DNA from: CAG-791 sp963655255
GTDB lineage: Bacteria > Bacillota > Clostridia > Lachnospirales > Lachnospiraceae
Assembly: GCA_963655255.1 (NCBI GenBank)
Contig: CAVKEB010000001.1
Span: forward strand, 62,001-126,000
Reading direction: 5' to 3'
Length of the DNA: 64,000 nucleotides
Numbering within the stretch: the stretch's first letter is position 1; each line of letters starts with the position of its first letter. Position numbers and translations under genes: made by a program. The notes under the pieces are model-generated. The model did not search any database and was not told the DNA's origin. It worked only from the letters and a program-made list of their open reading frames with translations. Shown one piece after another: positions 8,076 to 16,773 of this stretch.

Positions 8076-8806
8076 CAGTCGTGCCTTCCGCCACTCTGGC
8101 GATATTCCATCGGGGTGCATCCGTAATAATTCTTAAATGCCCTCGAAAAGCTTTTCGGGTTATCATAGCCGACATAGTAGGCGATGTCATAGGTCTTATA
8201 TCGGACATCCATCAGCATCTGCGCGGCTTTTTCCATTCGCATCCTGGTAAGGAGCTCCGAAAATCCGGTCCCCAGCTTGTCCTTCAGAAGGCTCGACAGA
8301 TAGGCGGGGCTCAGATTGGCACGCACCGCGGCCTCTTCCAGTTTCGCATCCTGATAGTTCTCTTCCAGATAATCCACCACAATTTTCTGAATCGAATCAT
8401 AGTACGACGGCTGATGTTCCGCCGCGTCGACATGATGCTTCTGATCCAGTTTCGCCTTGATTTTGCCAAAGCACTCAATGAGATCTCCGCTGCCCACGGG
8501 CTTGAGCAGATAATCCTCGACGCTGTATTGGATCGCACTGCGGAAATAGTCATAATTCTGATGGCTGGACAGAAAAACGACAAGGACATCCAGCCCCTGA
8601 AGCGCCTGGCAGAGTTCGATCCCGGTCATCCCCGGCATTTCAATGTCCGACAAAACGACATCCGCGCCTTTGTCCTTAATGTAGGCAAGCGCTACCCGCG
8701 GATCCGTGAATGAAACCGCTTCAAACCCCATCCGGTTCCAGGGGAACAATGTGGCAATTCCCTCTGATATGGTCTTTTCGTCATCAACAATTATCACTTT
8801 GTACAT
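8075..8806 (-). CDS. AraC-type response regulator
   Basis: A 243-residue two-domain regulator. The receiver domain begins MYKVIIVDDEKTISEGIATL, with phospho-acceptor Asp in VVLSDIEMPGMTGIE. The C-terminal AraC helix-turn-helix pair ends with YDIAYYVGYDNPKSFSRAFK. The ATG at 8806 follows AGGCGG at 9 nt; a longer in-frame version from 8866 lacks support. It forms an operon with the kinase at 6309-8075 and is the likely activator of the solute-binding, permease and uronate genes downstream. Confidence 0.93.
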   Translation of the reverse strand: MYKVIIVDDEKTISEGIATLFPWNRMGFEAVSFTDPRVALAYIKDKGADVVLSDIEMPGMTGIELCQALQGLDVLVVFLSSHQNYDYFRSAIQYSVEDYLLKPVGSGDLIECFGKIKAKLDQKHHVDAAEHQPSYYDSIQKIVVDYLEENYQDAKLEEAAVRANLSPAYLSSLLKDKLGTGFSELLTRMRMEKAAQMLMDVRYKTYDIAYYVGYDNPKSFSRAFKNYYGCTPMEYRQSGGRHD

Positions 8807-8915
8807 TGTTTCGTGCCGCCTGCTGTCTTCTTCGCGTCTTTCCCGGGCCGCATCACATGGCATCATTTTCTATTCTCTCCTATGCCATTTATCCCTGACC
8901 CACGGCTTCCTTTTC

Positions 8916-10412
8916 TCAGCCGCCCTGCTTCCTGCTCTGGGACCTTGCTGCGGACTGCGCCTTACTGGCAAAGTCCGTCACATCGGAAGCCTTCGCCTCC
9001 GGGTTCACCGCCTTGTCCGGATTGACCATTTCGTCATGGATCTGGTCCAGCATCGGCATCAGATCCTTGGCATATTCGATTCCGATGTAGCCCGGCGAAT
9101 TGCTCATGATCGTCACCACATACGGATAATCCCCGTCCACGATGGCGCCGTTCGTGTAGCTGTTCTCCACGGAGCTGCTGTCGGAGGCAATCCATCCCGC
9201 CTTGCTGTAGACCTTTTTGTTGTGCTTCTCCGTGCCCTCTCCCACGGTCAGCGCAATGGCGGAATTCAGGCTGTCCGTAAAAGTGTTCCTCGCCCAGTCG
9301 GAGTACTCTTCATTCCCGAGAAGAAGCCTCGTTCCCTTGTAAAACATGCGGCACAGATCCAGCGGAGTCGTCAGGATATAGCGCGTCCTGCTCTGCTGCT
9401 CCGGAACACCGGTTCCCGCGATCCAGTCCGCGAAAACCGGATTGCCGTAGGCTCTCCGGATTCTCTGATAGGCATCGTTGTCCGACTGGTTCCCGGCAAG
9501 ATACATGTCTCTCGTCGGTGCGATTCCGCTTTCCAGAAGGCTGAAAATGTACGGCGCCTTGATCACGCTGGCGCTGTAAATTTCCGCTCCCGCGTGGTAG
9601 GAGATCGCATCGCCTGTCCGGATATCCACCAGAACGAAGCCGATTTCATAGCCGTCATCCTCGAATTCATTAATGATGTCGGAGAGCTTCTTGTCATCCT
9701 GATCTGAGATCAGATATTCCGTGTCCCAGATTTTGACCTCGTCCGTATCATAGATCCGAGAGGTAATGACATCCCAGGAAGCTCCCCGTTCGGACTCGTT
9801 TCTTCTCTTCCGGGTCGAAGCGGCTTTCCTGATCTCCTCGAGCATGGTCCCGTTCTGGGCCTTTTCATCGTAGGGCTTCTGCCCCTGGCCCTGGCCGTAG
9901 AGCTGATATTCCCGATAGATTTCCTCCACGGTCATATCATCGGTAAGATAGCTGATCGGTTCCTCATCCTCTGTTTCTGCAGGGGTCTCCGCCGGTTGTC
10001 CGGACCGGCGCTGTTCGCTGCCGGTCTCTGCCATCCGCCCCGCTGCCGTGCTGATGGAGTCTGTTTCTTCTTCGTCTTCCGACCCGGCCGCTCCCGCAGA
10101 CTCTTCTGCCTGTGTCTGTACGGCCTTCTCCGCCAGCTTCACCGGCCCCGCGCCCTGCGGATATTCGCTGCAGTACCAGACGGGATCAAAGAGCGTCCCG
10201 TCCTCCATGATCTCCACCTGCGCCTGCACCTGCATGGCCGTGAGTCCGAACGGATCGCTCCACAGCAAAAAGCCGGCCCCCAGAAAGGCACCGGCTCCCA
10301 AAGTCAGTCCGAAAACATTCTCATGATGAAGTTGTCTTCTGTTTCGGGAAGGCTCCGCTTTCCTCGCCGCGCGTTTTCCCGATTTTTCCGAATGATTGGC
10401 TTCGAAGTTCAT
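8916..10412 (-). CDS. Membrane-anchored class A beta-lactamase-like serine hydrolase
   Basis: About 498 residues. A basic N terminus leads to one transmembrane segment (VFGLTLGAGAFLGAGFLLW), then a low-complexity acidic linker, then a beta-lactamase2-type domain. SVIK around residue 280 supplies the SxxK motif and SDNDAY the SDN motif. The third box is YSKAGW, with KAG where class A enzymes have K-T/S-G, and I see no clear omega-loop Glu. This suggests a peptidoglycan-related or non-catalytic protein rather than a resistance enzyme (inference). The ATG at 10412 follows GGAAAG; a GTG at 10439, next to the yfbR stop, would add nine residues. Confidence 0.75.
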   Translation of the reverse strand: MNFEANHSEKSGKRAARKAEPSRNRRQLHHENVFGLTLGAGAFLGAGFLLWSDPFGLTAMQVQAQVEIMEDGTLFDPVWYCSEYPQGAGPVKLAEKAVQTQAEESAGAAGSEDEEETDSISTAAGRMAETGSEQRRSGQPAETPAETEDEEPISYLTDDMTVEEIYREYQLYGQGQGQKPYDEKAQNGTMLEEIRKAASTRKRRNESERGASWDVITSRIYDTDEVKIWDTEYLISDQDDKKLSDIINEFEDDGYEIGFVLVDIRTGDAISYHAGAEIYSASVIKAPYIFSLLESGIAPTRDMYLAGNQSDNDAYQRIRRAYGNPVFADWIAGTGVPEQQSRTRYILTTPLDLCRMFYKGTRLLLGNEEYSDWARNTFTDSLNSAIALTVGEGTEKHNKKVYSKAGWIASDSSSVENSYTNGAIVDGDYPYVVTIMSNSPGYIGIEYAKDLMPMLDQIHDEMVNPDKAVNPEAKASDVTDFASKAQSAARSQSRKQGG

Positions 10413-10440
10413 GGGCTCTTTCCAAAAATCCTGCTTCACA

Positions 10441-11055
10441 TCATTGACCGGCCGCTCCGGTCAGCTCATCCAGAGTCTGGCCGTAGGCAGGAAGGAAATC
10501 CCGCAGAAAATCGCCGACCTCAGGAAGCTCTTCTGCCAGTTCGTCAATGGCCGTTCTGGTCGTCTTCTCGGCGCTTCGGAATTCCTGATTGCCGGAATTC
10601 TTCTCTTCCATGCACTTGATCAGTGCAGAGAGCTTGTCCGCCGCCTTCACCAGTTTCCGCAGATAGCGCTCAGCCTCCGGCATTTCCTCCGGCGTGCAGA
10701 GAATCTTCCCGTACTCCGCGCGGAGATCTTCGGGGAGCTTCTCCAGAAGATGCTGCTCCGCGTCCTCTTCCACATCCCGGTATGCGTTCCGGATCCTCTC
10801 ATTGGCGTATTTGACCGGTGTCGGCATATCTCCCGTGATGATTTCCGGAGCGTCATGATACAGCCCGATGAGCGCCGCGTGATCCGCATCCAGATGCTTC
10901 CCATAGCGGACATTGCCGATGGTACACAGCGCATGCGCGAGCATGGCGACCTCCAGCGAATGCTCGGAGAGATTCTCCTCTCTGGCATTGCGCATCAGCG
11001 CCCAGCGGCTGATGTATTTCATTCTGGCTACCGTTGCAAAAAAACTGTACGTCAT
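10441..11055 (-). CDS. yfbR: HD-domain 5'-nucleotidase, YfbR family
   Basis: A 204-residue cytoplasmic HD-domain protein. It shows SEHSLEVAMLAHAL (first metal His) and YHDAPEIITGDMPTPVKY (HD pair and the TGDxPTPVKY box typical of YfbR), with a downstream KAADKL. YfbR hydrolyses deoxyribonucleoside 5'-monophosphates. Length and motifs fit the family. Its start lies 4 nt after the stop of the gene at 11060-11419 and its stop sits next to the beta-lactamase-like gene, so the three form an operon. The ribosome site is weak, which fits translational coupling. Confidence 0.9.
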   Translation of the reverse strand: MTYSFFATVARMKYISRWALMRNAREENLSEHSLEVAMLAHALCTIGNVRYGKHLDADHAALIGLYHDAPEIITGDMPTPVKYANERIRNAYRDVEEDAEQHLLEKLPEDLRAEYGKILCTPEEMPEAERYLRKLVKAADKLSALIKCMEEKNSGNQEFRSAEKTTRTAIDELAEELPEVGDFLRDFLPAYGQTLDELTGAAGQ

Positions 11056-11059
11056 ACGA

Positions 11060-11419
11060 TCACTTGATCTTCATGGAGACACTGATGCGGTTCTTGCCAA
11101 GGGAATAGGAATAAACCGGATTGCTGTTAAGGTGTGCCAGCACGTCGGAGCTGATGCCGTCCTCTACCGTCTCATCCTTCTCCGCAGAATCAATCTGCTC
11201 TCCCTTCACCTTGAACGTGTAGGTCAGCGTTCCGAACAGGCGGCTGCTCGTCACTTCACATTCCGCGCCGCTCCCGTGATCCTCCATCAAGCGCAGCAGG
11301 ACCTCTTCCAGCTCCAGACGGAACCGGAGAATGCTCTTCTCATCGCCCCAGTGGTTCTCACGGCACTTCTCCTCGGTTTCCTGTACAAAATCCGCAATTC
11401 TCTTTCGATATAACAGCAT
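11060..11419 (-). CDS. Small conserved-looking protein of unknown function
   Basis: 119 residues, soluble, with no signal peptide. The N-terminal half is helical and charged (SILRFRLELEEVLLRLMED); the second half has alternating beta-type stretches (RLFGTLTYTFKVKG, ISVSMKIK). FRLELEEVLLRLME resembles the first helix of GHKL ATPase folds, but no nucleotide box is visible, so I do not assign it. The start is supported by GGGAGG 7 nt upstream. It is the first gene of an operon with yfbR; a TATAAT-like -10 lies on the minus strand at 11510-11505 without a good -35. Confidence 0.6.
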   Translation of the reverse strand: MLLYRKRIADFVQETEEKCRENHWGDEKSILRFRLELEEVLLRLMEDHGSGAECEVTSSRLFGTLTYTFKVKGEQIDSAEKDETVEDGISSDVLAHLNSNPVYSYSLGKNRISVSMKIK

Positions 11420-11767
11420 CCTGTTCCTCCCTCAGCCGCACCGACCGGCGCTCCATTCGAGATGCGCTGAATCGTTACTATTTTTCCAAAAACACTAACA
11501 ATTGATTATACCCGATCCTGTCCGAATCCGCATCATTCGTTCGAAAGACCCGGAACAATTCTCATAGCCTGAAAATTCTTCTGATGTTAAGATTAAGCTG
11601 TGATGCCGCAGATACGCTGCGGCAGGAAGAGCGTTTCATCACCTCGGAGAATTGCCTTTTACGATTCTCCCCGTGCACACTCGAAGCTGTCCGCTGGCAG
11701 CTTCTCCTGTCTGGAACAGACACCAGGAACGTGTCCTGCTCCTGCATCAGAGAAAGGGGAAAAGACA
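11420..11767. other. Divergent intergenic region with three hairpins before the GH127 gene
   Basis: This 348-nt spacer separates the minus-strand yfbR operon from the plus-strand GH127 gene. It contains a minus-strand TATAAT at 11510-11505 and three stem-loops on the GH127 side: GCCGCAG/CTGCGGC (11605-11623), GGAGAAT/ATTCTCC (11646-11670) and GGAACAGACAC/GTGTCCTGCTCC (11713-11742). The last resembles the second stem of the 64-nt repeat. I found no convincing plus-strand promoter. Confidence 0.6.
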
Positions 11768-13744
11768 ATGGAAAACGAAATGGACCTTCGAAAGGTCACC
11801 ATCGACGACGCCTTCTGGGCCGCTCGTCAGAAACTGATTACGGAAACCGTCATCCCGTATCAGGAGAAAATCTTGAATGATGAGATTCCCGGCATTGAGA
11901 AAAGCCATGCACTCGCCAACTTCCGCATTGCCGCAGGACTCGAAAAGGGTGAATTCTACGGCATGGTCTTCCAGGACAGTGATGTCGCCAAGTGGCTGGA
12001 GGGCGTTGCCTACTCGCTCATCATCCATCCGGATGAACAGCTGGAGAAGCGGGCTGACGACATCATCGCCGTCATTGAAAAGGCCCAGCAGCCGGACGGC
12101 TATCTCGATACATACTTCATTCTGAAGGAACCTGACCGCAAGTGGCAGAATCTGCAGGAATGCCATGAGCTCTACTGCGCCGGTCATATGATGGAGGCGG
12201 CCGTTGCCTATTATGAGGCGACCGGAAAGGACCGCCTTCTGAAAGTAATGGAGCGTGTTGCTGCCTGCATCGACGCCAACATCGGTCCCGAAGAGGGCAA
12301 AATCCACGGTGTTCCCGGACATGAAGAAGTGGAAATCGGACTTCTGCGCATGTACCGCGTCACCGGCAATCCGGATCATCTGCGACTTGCAAAATACTTC
12401 ATTGACCAGAGAGGTCAGGATCCTCACTGGTTCACCAAAGAGAAAGAAAAGCGCGGCTGGTTCCAGTGGGGCAACGATCCCGAAGATATCAACTATACGC
12501 AGGTTTTCGCGCCCGTCCGCGAGCAGCATGAGGCAAGAGGCCACGCCGTTCGTAATGTCTATCTTCTGACCGCCATGGCAGATCTTGCGGAGGCTTCCGG
12601 TGATGATTCGCTCCGCCTCGCGTGCGACCGTCTTTTTGACAATATCACCCGCAAGCAGATGTACGTCACCGCAGGAATCGGTCAGGTCGCCAAGTGGGAA
12701 GGCTTCTCCTTTGACTACGATCTTCCGAACGACACCGTCTATGCGGAGACCTGCGCCTCCATCGGTCTGGTGTTCTTTGCGCACCGCATGCTGAAAATGA
12801 AGACCGACCGCCGCTATTCCGATGTCATGGAGCGTGCGCTCTACAACGGCGTTCTCTCCGGCATCCAGCTGGATGGCCAGCGGTTCTTCTATGTCAATCC
12901 CCTTGAGGTAAATCCCGGCGTTTCCGGGAAGCTTCCCGGTTATGAACACGTTCTGCCTCAGCGGCCCCAGTGGTACGCCTGCGCATGCTGCCCGCCCAAC
13001 GTAGTCCGCACGGTAGAGTCCCTCGGTAAATACGCATGGGATGAAACGCCGGACGGTCTTGTCATCAATCATCTGTACCTCGGCGGAACGGTTCAAACCG
13101 CACACGCAGGAATCCTCACCGAGAGCGAATATCCCTGGAATGGAAAGATCCGCTACACCTTCGATTCCTGCGATGGTACGGAATTCACGTTTGCCTTCCG
13201 GATTCCCGCCTATGTGAAGGATGCGCAGATCCGCCTGAATGGCGAGGTTCTGACGGAAGGTTCGGATGGCGCTGATCTGAAGGACGGCTATTTCTATCTG
13301 ACTGCGGCATTTGCGGATGGCGACACCATCGACCTCACCTTTGAGATGCCGGTCCGCCGGATCTACTGCAATCCAAGAGTCCGTGCCAACGAAGGACAGG
13401 TTGCACTGATGCGCGGCCCGCTGGTGTACTGCTTTGAAGGAGTTGACAACGGTGAAAACCTGCAGGAGCTCCGCATTCCGCGTGCTGCTTCCTTCACCGC
13501 TTCGGAACTTTCCGATGACAAGAGCCCGTTAAACGGCATGACCGTTCTCGACTTCACCGGCAAACGCAGCACCTTCCCCACCGTCTCCGAGGATTCTCTG
13601 GAAGACGGCGCGGAGGCTCCGTTTGAGGAACTTTATTCCGAGGAGGAGCCGCTCCTTTCCGATGCGCCGATGCGTGCCATTCCGTATTTTGCATGGGGCA
13701 ACCGCGGCGAGAACCAGATGCGCGTCTGGATGCATGAGATCTGA
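11768..13744 (+). CDS. GH127 beta-L-arabinofuranosidase
   Basis: A 658-residue cytoplasmic enzyme of the HypBA1 family, which releases beta-1,2-linked L-arabinofuranose. The catalytic zinc-thiolate set is recognisable: E327 and C329 in YAETCASIG, and C405, C407 and C408 in YACACCPPNVVRTVESLGKY. The spacing matches the HypBA1 Glu338/Cys340/Cys415/Cys417/Cys418 site. The N-terminal domain is an (alpha/alpha)6 barrel; the C-terminal 250 residues are beta-sandwich. MENEMDL at 11768 follows AAGGGGA at good spacing; a longer ORF from 11600 runs through hairpin sequence and is rejected. With the opposite-strand uronate importer it points to breakdown of arabinose-decorated plant glycans. Confidence 0.93.
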   Translation: MENEMDLRKVTIDDAFWAARQKLITETVIPYQEKILNDEIPGIEKSHALANFRIAAGLEKGEFYGMVFQDSDVAKWLEGVAYSLIIHPDEQLEKRADDIIAVIEKAQQPDGYLDTYFILKEPDRKWQNLQECHELYCAGHMMEAAVAYYEATGKDRLLKVMERVAACIDANIGPEEGKIHGVPGHEEVEIGLLRMYRVTGNPDHLRLAKYFIDQRGQDPHWFTKEKEKRGWFQWGNDPEDINYTQVFAPVREQHEARGHAVRNVYLLTAMADLAEASGDDSLRLACDRLFDNITRKQMYVTAGIGQVAKWEGFSFDYDLPNDTVYAETCASIGLVFFAHRMLKMKTDRRYSDVMERALYNGVLSGIQLDGQRFFYVNPLEVNPGVSGKLPGYEHVLPQRPQWYACACCPPNVVRTVESLGKYAWDETPDGLVINHLYLGGTVQTAHAGILTESEYPWNGKIRYTFDSCDGTEFTFAFRIPAYVKDAQIRLNGEVLTEGSDGADLKDGYFYLTAAFADGDTIDLTFEMPVRRIYCNPRVRANEGQVALMRGPLVYCFEGVDNGENLQELRIPRAASFTASELSDDKSPLNGMTVLDFTGKRSTFPTVSEDSLEDGAEAPFEELYSEEEPLLSDAPMRAIPYFAWGNRGENQMRVWMHEI

Positions 13745-13801
13745 TCTTCCTGTGTTCTGCGTATGCGTCTTGTACAGAATGACCGCCTGTTTGTGAAATA
13801 A

Positions 13802-13850
13802 TTCAGGGGAGGAAACGAATTCCAGAATGGAATATGTCGCCTCCCCTGAA
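13802..13850. repeat. 11-bp inverted repeat after the GH127 gene
   Basis: TTCAGGGGAGG (13802-13812) and CCTCCCCTGAA (13840-13850) are perfect complements around a 27-nt loop. It directly precedes the strong terminator at 13858, giving two consecutive hairpins at the 3' end of the GH127 transcript. Confidence 0.75.
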
Positions 13851-13857
13851 CGGAGAA

Positions 13858-13895
13858 GCTCCGGGACCTGACGATATCAGGTCCCGGAGCCTTTT
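13858..13895 (+). terminator. Intrinsic terminator of the GH127 gene
   Basis: A perfect 14-bp stem (GCTCCGGGACCTGA with TCAGGTCCCGGAGC), a 5-nt loop, then CTTTTC on the plus strand. Confidence 0.9.
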
Positions 13896-13909
13896 CAGTC
13901 GGTTTTCAA

Positions 13910-13980
13910 TTGACGTCATAGGCATATTTGTTCATAATATAGATTGTATATTACTATTATTCATCTATCGGAGGTATCAG
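13910..13980 (+). promoter_or_regulatory. Promoter and leader of the toxin-antitoxin pair
   Basis: TTGACG (13910-13915), a 17-bp spacer and CATAAT (13933-13938) form a good vegetative promoter. The AT-rich stretch after it (TATATTACTATTATT) is a likely binding site for autoregulation by the antitoxin (inference). CGGAGG lies 7 nt before the ATG at 13982. Confidence 0.8.
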
Positions 13981-13981
13981 G

Positions 13982-14248
13982 ATGAATATCCGTCCATCTG
14001 CTGCAATTAGACAAAACTATAATGAAATTGCTGATTTATGCCGAAAATCCGCAGAACCGGTATTCCTGACCAAAAACGGCGAAGGCGACCTCGTTGTAAT
14101 GGATATCGACACCTATAACCATTGGGAGAAGATGCTGAAACTGCGTGAGGAACTGCTTGCCGCCGAAGAAGATCGGCTCGCCGGTCAAAAAGGATGCACT
14201 CTGGATGAACTGGATCAATATCTCAACAATGTCATTGACGAGGCATAA
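13982..14248 (+). CDS. YefM/Phd-family antitoxin
   Basis: 88 residues. The N terminus (MNIRPSAAIRQNYNEIADLC) is the DNA-binding/dimerisation part of the Phd/YefM fold, followed by EPVFLTKNGEGDLVVMDID, a hallmark of the family. The C-terminal half is the helical toxin-neutralising tail. It sits 30 nt upstream of a RelE/ParE-type toxin, the usual order. Its role is to bind and inhibit the toxin and repress the shared promoter at 13910. It is a self-contained cassette with its own promoter and terminator. Confidence 0.92.
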   Translation: MNIRPSAAIRQNYNEIADLCRKSAEPVFLTKNGEGDLVVMDIDTYNHWEKMLKLREELLAAEEDRLAGQKGCTLDELDQYLNNVIDEA

Positions 14249-14278
14249 AGTCGGATTTTATCTCAGCGAGGTATAAAC

Positions 14279-14602
14279 ATGGCAGAAAACACCTACACTG
14301 TAATCATTTCTGACCGTGCCAAAAGAATGCTTGGAACCGAAATCCACTTTCTGGCACAGGTCAGCAAAAGTGCCGCCATTGCCAAAAAAGAAGAACTGAT
14401 ATCTGCAATTCGTTCTCTGGAGCAGATGCCGCAAAGGTTTCCTTTTTTCACAGAAGCTTTCATTCCTCCGAATAAATATCACAAAATGTTCATCCCCAAG
14501 TGGTATCTGGTTCTTTATCAAATTCAGGATGAAACCGTATATGTCGACTATATTATTGATTGTCGAAAAGATTATCGTTGGCTTCTTTCTAAAGACATGT
14601 GA
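14279..14602 (+). CDS. RelE/ParE-superfamily toxin
   Basis: 107 residues. The fold is recognisable from the N-terminal strand and helices (TYTVIISDRAKRMLGTEIHF) and the C-terminal strands KYHKMFIPKWYLVLYQI and VYVDYIIDCRKDYRWLL. The R-K-D-Y-x-W-L ending is common in the family. RelE-type members cut mRNA on the ribosome while ParE members poison gyrase; sequence alone does not decide here. GCGAGG lies 9 nt before the ATG. It is cotranscribed with the antitoxin gene and followed by a terminator at 14627. Confidence 0.9.
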   Translation: MAENTYTVIISDRAKRMLGTEIHFLAQVSKSAAIAKKEELISAIRSLEQMPQRFPFFTEAFIPPNKYHKMFIPKWYLVLYQIQDETVYVDYIIDCRKDYRWLLSKDM

Positions 14603-14626
14603 CAATTTTATAAAGATAAGACACAG

Positions 14627-14666
14627 CAGAGCCTCCGGCGTGAAAACCGGAGGCTCTGTTCTTTTC
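14627..14666 (+). terminator. Terminator of the toxin-antitoxin operon
   Basis: CAGAGCCTCCGG (14627-14638) pairs with CCGGAGGCTCTG (14647-14658) around an 8-nt loop, followed by TTCTTTTC. Confidence 0.9.
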
Positions 14667-14788
14667 TGCTCTTTTAAATCAATACTGTTACAATGCTGTG
14701 CGGCAGCAGCTCCAATGACAGCTGCTCTTTGCCAAGGCTGTCCCGTGACGCCGCGGCGCATGGAAAACATGCCGCCCGGCAAAACGGA

Positions 14789-16741
14789 TCACCCTGCCAG
14801 CTCCGGGCGCTTCCCGGTGTACAGCTGGTAGTATCTTCCCTTCTTCGCAAGGAGCTCCTCGTGATTGCCCTGCTCGACAATCCTGCCCTGCTCCAGAACA
14901 ATGATCCTGTCCGCGTTGCGGATCGTGGACAGGCGGTGGGCAATGACGAAGGTGGTGCGGCCCTTCATCAGCTTGTCCATGCCGTCCTGCACGATCTTCT
15001 CCGTTCTCGTATCGATGGAGCTGGTCGCCTCATCCAGAATCAGAACCGGCGGATCCGCAACGGCCGCTCTCGCAATCGCGAGAAGCTGTCTCTGCCCCTG
15101 AGAAAGGTTCGCCCCGTCGCCGGTCAGCATCGTATCATATCCCTGCGGGAGCCGTCGGATGAAACCGTCGGCATTGGCGAGTCTTGCCGCTGCCTCCACC
15201 TCTTCGTCCGTTGCATCCAGCCTTCCGTAGCGGATGTTCTCCTTCACGCTACCGGTGAACAGATGCGTGTCCTGCAGTACCATGCCGAGAGACCTGCGGA
15301 GGTCTCTTTTGACGATCTTGTTGATGTTGATGTTGTCGAAACGGATTTTGCCGTCCTGGATGTCATAGAACCGGTTGATCAGGTTCGTGATCGTGGTCTT
15401 CCCGGCACCGGTGGATCCGACGAAGGCCACCTTCTGCCCGGGCTCCGCGTGAAGGACAATGTCATGCAGCACCATCTTGTCGTCGGTGTAGCCGAAATCC
15501 ACGCCGTTCATCGTCACATCTCCGCGCAGAGGGACATAGGTGACGGACCCGTCCGCCTGGTGCGTGTGCTTCCAGGCCCAGAGTCCGGTCCGCTCCGTGG
15601 TCTCAGTCAAATCTCCCTGCTTCTCTTCCTCATTCGCAGGCTTTGCATTGACCAGCTTCACATAGCCGTTGTCCTGTTCCGGCTCCTCGTCCAGAAGCTT
15701 GAAAATACGTTCCGCTCCTGCCAGTGCCGAGATGATGGAATTGAACTGCATGGTGATCTGGTTGATCGGCATGTTGAAGCTCTTGTTAAACGTAAGGAAC
15801 GATGCCAGAGCACCGACCGTGAAGCCCGCATACTGATTGATGGCGAGCGTGCAGCCGACCACGGCGCAGATGACATACGAGGCGTTACCGAGCTGCGTAC
15901 TGAACGGACCCAGAATCCCGGAATAGGCCTCCGCCTTGTAGGACACCTCGCACAGCGCTTCGTTCAGCGCGTCGAAGCTCTTCGTACTCTCCTCCTCGTG
16001 ACAGAACACCTTGACCACCTTCTGCCCGGTGATGGTTTCCTCGATGAAGCCGTTCAGCTCGCCGAGGCCCTTCTGCCTTGCCGCAAAGTTCTTCGCGGAA
16101 ATCTTCGTTGCGAACGAGGACAGGAGCAGCATCACCGCGACCATCACGCAGGTGAGGATTGTCAGTGGCACGCTCAGCACCACCATCATCGCAAACACCG
16201 ACACAATGGTAATCGCGCTGTTCATCAGCTGCGGAATGCTCTGGCTGATCATCTGGCGCAGCGTATCGATATCGTTCGTGTAGACCGACATGATGTCGCC
16301 GTGCGCATGCGTGTCAAAATACTTGATCGGCAGCGTCTCCATATGCTCGAACAGATCGTCCCGCATTTTCCGGAGCGTTCCCTGCGTGATGTATGCCATC
16401 AATCTTGCCTGCACCAGCGCCGCGAGGACTCCCAGTCCGTAGCAGCATGCAACCCGCAGGATCGCTCCCGCGAGCGGTCCGTAATCCGGATTCTTCTGGC
16501 CCATCATTGGCGTGATGTAGCTGTCGATCAGCGTTTTGGTGAACATGGTTCCCTGAACACTCGAGAGAACCGTCGTCACAATGCAGATCATCACGATGAT
16601 CATCTGGATCCCATAATTCCGGAACAGGATCCCGAGAAGCCTCCCGATAATTTTCCCCGGATTTTCCACTTTCTCATGAGGCATGCCGCGCTTTACCCCG
16701 CCGCGCGGTCCCTTTACCTGTTGTACTCTTTCCTGTGCCAT
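14789..16741 (-). CDS. ABC exporter half-transporter with canonical ATPase site
   Basis: 650 residues: an N-terminal six-helix exporter domain (from about residue 40) fused to an ATPase domain. Walker A is GSTGAGKTT, the signature is LSQGQRQ, and Walker B is PPVLILDEATSSIDTRT with the catalytic Glu. An insert between the domains (near residues 370-420) carries a charged stretch. Its partner at 16774-18555 has a degenerate site, so together they resemble heterodimeric exporters such as BmrCD and TM287/288. The start at 16741 follows GGGAGG with 7-nt spacing. It is likely controlled by the MarR protein upstream. The substrate is unknown. Confidence 0.92.
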   Translation of the reverse strand: MAQERVQQVKGPRGGVKRGMPHEKVENPGKIIGRLLGILFRNYGIQMIIVMICIVTTVLSSVQGTMFTKTLIDSYITPMMGQKNPDYGPLAGAILRVACCYGLGVLAALVQARLMAYITQGTLRKMRDDLFEHMETLPIKYFDTHAHGDIMSVYTNDIDTLRQMISQSIPQLMNSAITIVSVFAMMVVLSVPLTILTCVMVAVMLLLSSFATKISAKNFAARQKGLGELNGFIEETITGQKVVKVFCHEEESTKSFDALNEALCEVSYKAEAYSGILGPFSTQLGNASYVICAVVGCTLAINQYAGFTVGALASFLTFNKSFNMPINQITMQFNSIISALAGAERIFKLLDEEPEQDNGYVKLVNAKPANEEEKQGDLTETTERTGLWAWKHTHQADGSVTYVPLRGDVTMNGVDFGYTDDKMVLHDIVLHAEPGQKVAFVGSTGAGKTTITNLINRFYDIQDGKIRFDNININKIVKRDLRRSLGMVLQDTHLFTGSVKENIRYGRLDATDEEVEAAARLANADGFIRRLPQGYDTMLTGDGANLSQGQRQLLAIARAAVADPPVLILDEATSSIDTRTEKIVQDGMDKLMKGRTTFVIAHRLSTIRNADRIIVLEQGRIVEQGNHEELLAKKGRYYQLYTGKRPELAG

Positions 16742-16773
16742 ATTGATACCTCCCTGAGGCAAAATCCGCCTTC

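Noticed and set aside
11600..11767. N-terminal extension of the GH127 enzyme
   Set aside because: It reads three stem-loops as protein; AAGGGGA directly precedes the ATG at 11768, and family members start at that point.
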